The position numbers and the translations under genes are program-made. From Pseudonocardiales bacterium (GTDB lineage Bacteria > Actinomycetota > Actinomycetes > Mycobacteriales > Jatrophihabitantaceae), in contig JAVEET010000147.1 of the NCBI GenBank assembly GCA_030840295.1, forward strand, positions 1-36,387: a stretch of 36,387 nucleotides of DNA, written 5' to 3'. Positions 33,848 through 36,387 of the stretch are shown in pieces (the first letter of the stretch is position 1; each line of letters opens with the position of its first letter). A model generated the notes under the pieces. It saw nothing but the letters and a program-made list of their open reading frames with translations. It had not been told where the DNA came from and ran no database searches.

Positions 33848-34785
33848 CGACAATCGAGCCGCTTCAGCAGCATTTCGAGGACACGATCGCGCACGAGCAC
33901 CGGATCGAGCCCAGGGATTGGATGCCTGAGGGCTACCGCAAGACGATGATCCGCCAGATCGGCCAGCACGCCCATTCGGAGATCATCGGCATGCAGCCGG
34001 AAGGCAACTGGATCACCCGGGCTCCGTCACTGCGGCGTAAGGCGATCCTGCTGGCCAAGGTGCAGGACGAGGCCGGGCATGGCATGTATCTCTACTCGGC
34101 GGCCGAGACCCTTGGTGCCGACCGAGCCGACCTCACCGACAAGCTGGTCCAGGGCCGGCAGAAGTACTCCTCGATCTTCAACTACCCGACGCTGTCCTAC
34201 GCCGACGTGGGCGTGATCGGCTGGCTCGTGGACGGCGCAGCGATTTGCAACCAGGTGCCGCTATGCCGTTCGAGCTACGGGCCCTACGCGCGCGCGATGA
34301 TCCGTATTTGTAAAGAGGAATCCTTCCATCAGCGGCAAGGTTACGAGCTGCTGATGACGATGATGCGCGGTACCGACGCGCAGCGGCAGATGGTCCAATC
34401 CGCTGTCGACCGGTTCTGGTGGCCGTCGCTGATGATGTTCGGCCCGCCGGACGAGGCCTCCACGAACACCGAGCAGTCGATGGCATGGGGCATCAAGCGC
34501 CACACCAACGACGAGCTTCGCCAACGATTCGTGGACATGTCCGTGCCCCAGGCCGACAAGCTCGGAGTGACGCTGCCCGACACTGCGCTGAAGTGGAATG
34601 CCGAGCGCGGCCACTACGACTTCGGCGCGGTCGACTGGGACGAACTGGCTGCCGTCATCGGGGGAAACGGCCCGTGCAACATCCAACGGGTCGCCCACCG
34701 CAAGGCAGCGCACGATGACGGCGCGTGGGTTCGTGAGGCCGCGACAGCGCACGCCGCCAAGGCAGCCAAGGCGGCACAGGGATGA
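33844..34785 (+). CDS. paaA: Phenylacetyl-CoA 1,2-epoxidase catalytic subunit PaaA
   Basis: A 313-residue ferritin-like di-iron subunit. Metal-binding segments are visible as [15 protein letters not shown] (about residues 76-90) and [15 protein letters not shown] (about 157-171), each with an ExxH-type pair. Conserved blocks [21 protein letters not shown] and [20 protein letters not shown] identify PaaA. It epoxidises the aromatic ring of phenylacetyl-CoA with O2. ATG at 33844 overlaps the paaZ stop; an ATG at 33835 is in frame but directly abuts the AAGGA. Confidence 0.95.
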   Translation: MTTIEPLQQHFEDTIAHEHRIEPRDWMPEGYRKTMIRQIGQHAHSEIIGMQPEGNWITRAPSLRRKAILLAKVQDEAGHGMYLYSAAETLGADRADLTDKLVQGRQKYSSIFNYPTLSYADVGVIGWLVDGAAICNQVPLCRSSYGPYARAMIRICKEESFHQRQGYELLMTMMRGTDAQRQMVQSAVDRFWWPSLMMFGPPDEASTNTEQSMAWGIKRHTNDELRQRFVDMSVPQADKLGVTLPDTALKWNAERGHYDFGAVDWDELAAVIGGNGPCNIQRVAHRKAAHDDGAWVREAATAHAAKAAKAAQG

Positions 34786-35144
34786 CCAATCACGTCGCCG
34801 AGGGTGGCCACGGCGCCATCCCCACCAGTGGTATCCCCGTCGAGCCGGCAGCCGAGATCGTGCACACCGACTGGCCGCTTTACGAGGTGTTCCTGCGGGG
34901 CAAGCGCGGGCTGAACCACGTGCATGTCGGCTCGCTGCACGCCGCGGACGCGCAGATGGCGCTGCACCATGCCCGCGACCTGTACACCCGCCGCAACGAA
35001 GGCGTCAGCATCTGGGTGGTCGCGTCCAAGAGCATCACGGCCTCCTCCCCCGATGAGAAGGACCCGTTCTTCGCCCCGTCCGGCGACAAGGTCTACCGAC
35101 ACCCCACCTTCTACGACATCCCCGACGATGTCCCGCACATGTGA
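34782..35144 (+). CDS. paaB: Phenylacetyl-CoA epoxidase subunit PaaB
   Basis: A 120-residue small subunit. Family blocks are [43 protein letters not shown] and [17 protein letters not shown]. It joins PaaA and PaaC into the oxygenase assembly. It is somewhat longer at the N-terminus than the about 95-residue E. coli protein. The ATG overlaps the paaA stop (ATGA). It is followed by the repeat element rather than directly by paaC. Confidence 0.93.
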   Translation: MTNHVAEGGHGAIPTSGIPVEPAAEIVHTDWPLYEVFLRGKRGLNHVHVGSLHAADAQMALHHARDLYTRRNEGVSIWVVASKSITASSPDEKDPFFAPSGDKVYRHPTFYDIPDDVPHM

Positions 35145-35159
35145 GCCGGTGACGACCCG

Positions 35160-35249
35160 ATGAGTGAGCATCGAAGGGCCGCTCGCGGCCCGAGGAGCGG
35201 AGCGAATCCAGCGATGAGCGCTCGCGCGAAGAGCAGGCTCGCCTCATGA
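35160..35249 (+). CDS. Micro-ORF 1 in the paaB-paaC repeat
   Basis: A 29-residue Arg/Ala-rich basic peptide (MSEHRRAARGPRSGANPAMS...) starting 15 nt after the paaB stop. Its TGA (35247-35249) overlaps the ATG of the second micro-ORF as ATGA. No clear ribosome site precedes it, so it would depend on reinitiation after paaB. Translation is not proven; the overlap geometry is the evidence. Confidence 0.45.
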   Translation: MSEHRRAARGPRSGANPAMSARAKSRLAS

Positions 35250-35324
35250 GTGAGCATCGAAGGGCCGCTCGCGGCCCGAGGAGCGGAGCGAATCCAGCGA
35301 AGAGCGCTCGCGCGAAGAGCAGGC
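35160..35324 (+). repeat. Tandem 79-bp repeat (86-bp period) between paaB and paaC, MIRU-like
   Basis: Copy 1 is 35160-35238 and copy 2 is 35246-35324. They match at 78 of 79 bases (T at 35215, A at 35301) and are separated by 7 bp (TCGCCTC). Each holds a GGGCCG/CGGCCC hairpin, an AGGAG-like element and a GAGCGCTCGCGCGAAGAGC end. Each copy starts with ATGAGTGAGCA and is open on the coding strand. The layout (tandem unit, ORF with ends overlapping neighbours, inside an operon) resembles mycobacterial MIRU elements, without sequence identity that I can claim. Confidence 0.85.
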
Positions 35325-35332
35325 CAACCTGA
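35246..35332 (+). CDS. Micro-ORF 2 in the paaB-paaC repeat
   Basis: A 28-residue peptide nearly identical to micro-ORF 1 (MSEHRRAARGPRSGANPAKS...), in a different frame because the period is 86 bp. Its TGA (35330-35332) shares its last base with the ATG of paaC (TGATG). A chain of coupled starts thus links paaB to paaC. Confidence 0.45.
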   Translation: MSEHRRAARGPRSGANPAKSARAKSRPT

Positions 35333-36219
35333 TGAGCGAAGAGGACGAGTTCGGCGCCTACCACGCGCTGACCGAGAGCGAGGACGACCGCAGATGGGCG
35401 TTCGGGACCGGGTTCACCGACGCGCTAGAAGGCGTTGACACCACGGTTCCCGACGGGGTGGATGGTGCGGCCCTCGCCTGCTACTGCCTCATGCTGGGCG
35501 ATGACGCCCTGATCTACAGCCATCGCCTGCAGCAGTGGATTACCCGCGCGCCCGAACTCGAAGAGGAGACGGCGCTGGGAAACATCGCGCTCGACCTGCT
35601 CGGGCAGGCGAGAATGCTGCTCGCCCGCGCCGGCCGGGCCGACAGGACCGGCCGGGACGAGGACCGCCTGGCGTTCTTTCGGGAGGAGAGCGAGTTCCGC
35701 AACGTCCGGCTGGTGGAGCGTTGTGACAATGACTTCGCCGAACTGGTGGCGCGGCTGCTGGTGTTCTCGACGTTCCGGCTCGCGCTCTTCGACGGGCTGA
35801 GGACGTCGGGTGATCCGGTGCTGGCAGCGATCGCCGCCAAGGGCGTGAAGGAGCTGACCTACCACCGCGACTACGCGGCGCAGTGGGTCGTGCGTCTCGG
35901 CGACGGAACCGAACTCTCGCACAACAAGATGCAGGCCGGCCTGGACGTCATCTGGCCGCTGGTCGACGAACTGTTCGTCCCGCATCCAATCGAGGCTTCA
36001 CTGCACGGCGTCGCTGTCGACGTCCAGACGCTGCGGACCGAGGTCGACGTCGTGCTCGACACCGTCCTGGCCACCGCCGGCCTTGACCGGCCGGCGACCG
36101 CACCGATGGCCACCATCCGGGGCCGGGCCGGGCGCGACGGCGTGCACACCGAGGCGCTGGGTTACGTCCTGGCCGAACTGCAGAGCGTAGCCCGCGCCTA
36201 CCCGGACGCGACCTGGTGA
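35332..36219 (+). CDS. paaC: Phenylacetyl-CoA epoxidase structural subunit PaaC
   Basis: A 295-residue ferritin-like subunit, longer than the about 250 residues of the E. coli protein. Landmarks are LMLGDDALIYSHRLQQWITRAPELEEE, ALGNIALDLLGQARMLL, RNVRLVERCDNDFAELVARLLVF and KELTYHRDYAAQWVVRLGDGT. It pairs with PaaA as the non-catalytic scaffold. The ATG at 35332 overlaps the second micro-ORF stop. The stop overlaps the next gene (GTGA at 36216). Confidence 0.93.
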   Translation: MSEEDEFGAYHALTESEDDRRWAFGTGFTDALEGVDTTVPDGVDGAALACYCLMLGDDALIYSHRLQQWITRAPELEEETALGNIALDLLGQARMLLARAGRADRTGRDEDRLAFFREESEFRNVRLVERCDNDFAELVARLLVFSTFRLALFDGLRTSGDPVLAAIAAKGVKELTYHRDYAAQWVVRLGDGTELSHNKMQAGLDVIWPLVDELFVPHPIEASLHGVAVDVQTLRTEVDVVLDTVLATAGLDRPATAPMATIRGRAGRDGVHTEALGYVLAELQSVARAYPDATW

Positions 36220-36387
36220 GCACCGTGAGCACGGGGAGCGCCGCATTCGACATCGCCGCAGGCGTCCCGGATCCCGAGCTGCCCATGGTGACGCTGGCCG
36301 ATCTCGGCATTCTGCGGGACGTGCAACACGACGGCTGCGCCGTGACGGTGACGATCACCCCGACGTATTCCGGCTGCCCAGCGATGC
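36216..36387 (+). CDS. paaD: Phenylacetyl-CoA epoxidase maturation protein PaaD (partial, cut by window end)
   Basis: 57 residues of a PaaD/MIP18-type (DUF59) protein are visible. VPDPELPMVTLADLGILRDV and VTVTITPTYSGCPAM are the family core, with the conserved Asp-Pro-Glu and the metal-linked Cys. PaaD is thought to mature the Fe-S or di-iron centres of the epoxidase. GTG at 36216 overlaps the paaC stop; GTG at 36225 is an alternative. The C-terminal Cys motif lies beyond the window; paaE would be expected next. Confidence 0.9.
   Translation, partial: MSTVSTGSAAFDIAAGVPDPELPMVTLADLGILRDVQHDGCAVTVTITPTYSGCPAM

Noticed and set aside
35160-35324. Insertion sequence or transposon end
   Set aside because: No transposase, terminal inverted repeats or target duplication; the copies are tandem and direct.
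1-36387. tRNA, rRNA, riboswitch or prophage genes
   Set aside because: No cloverleaf, rRNA signature, conserved riboswitch core or phage structural/integrase gene was recognised by eye; a covariance-model scan would be needed to exclude small RNAs.

Overview
The window is a piece of a high-GC actinobacterial chromosome. This is suggested by the GC-rich third codon positions, GTG/TTG starts, many 4-bp ATGA/GTGA gene overlaps, and the family content (LacI, TetR, HxlR and MMPL proteins, an actinobacterial-type branched-chain keto acid dehydrogenase, and a PaaR-regulated phenylacetate cluster). The genus cannot be fixed from the sequence. No rRNA, tRNA, CRISPR array, intact insertion sequence or phage gene was seen.

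Layout. (1) 1-0.7 kb: the 3' end of an aldo/keto reductase, then a frameshifted remnant of a LuxR-type AAA regulator. (2) 0.7-14.4 kb: a LacI regulator followed by a long co-directional catabolic operon. It holds a small amidase-partner protein, an amidase, a complete peptide-type ABC importer (two permeases, a lipoprotein binding protein, two ATPases), two metal-dependent amidohydrolases (one prolidase/imidazolonepropionase-like, one D-hydantoinase/dihydropyrimidinase-like) and three short-chain dehydrogenases, the last one broken. The logic is import of an amide- or cyclic-imide-bearing compound, C-N bond hydrolysis, then oxidation; the substrate is unknown. (3) 14.4-17.3 kb: a gene-poor, decayed zone around a divergent HxlR regulator/NADPH-FMN reductase pair, with remnants of a DUF2283-like protein and an FAD-linked oxidase. 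(4) 17.3-22.5 kb: a TetR regulator divergent from an MMPL exporter with a perfect 26-bp operator, then DoxX-like, two-helix membrane and metallo-beta-lactamase-fold proteins. (5) 22.7-26.2 kb, minus strand: a branched-chain 2-oxoacid dehydrogenase operon (E1alpha-E1beta-E2). (6) 26.4-36.4 kb: a phenylacetate (paa) catabolic region. It has a TetR-type PaaR, a PaaI thioesterase, thiolase, enoyl-CoA hydratase, hydroxyacyl-CoA dehydrogenase, PaaZ and the PaaABC(D) epoxidase genes, the last cut by the window end.

Main points of interest. Between paaB and paaC lies a tandem 79-bp repeat (86-bp period) in which each copy encodes a tiny basic ORF. The stop of the first overlaps the start of the second, and the stop of the second overlaps the paaC start. 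This resembles the architecture of mycobacterial MIRU elements. The paa region also carries two deletion scars: an Lrp regulator truncated and joined to the decayed 3' end of paaK, and an enoyl-CoA hydratase/isomerase (paaG-like) gene with its middle deleted. Two matching PaaR-type operators flank the divergent promoters of this region. Taken with the broken SDR, the LuxR remnant and the FAD-oxidase remnant, the segment shows repeated gene decay beside otherwise intact operons.
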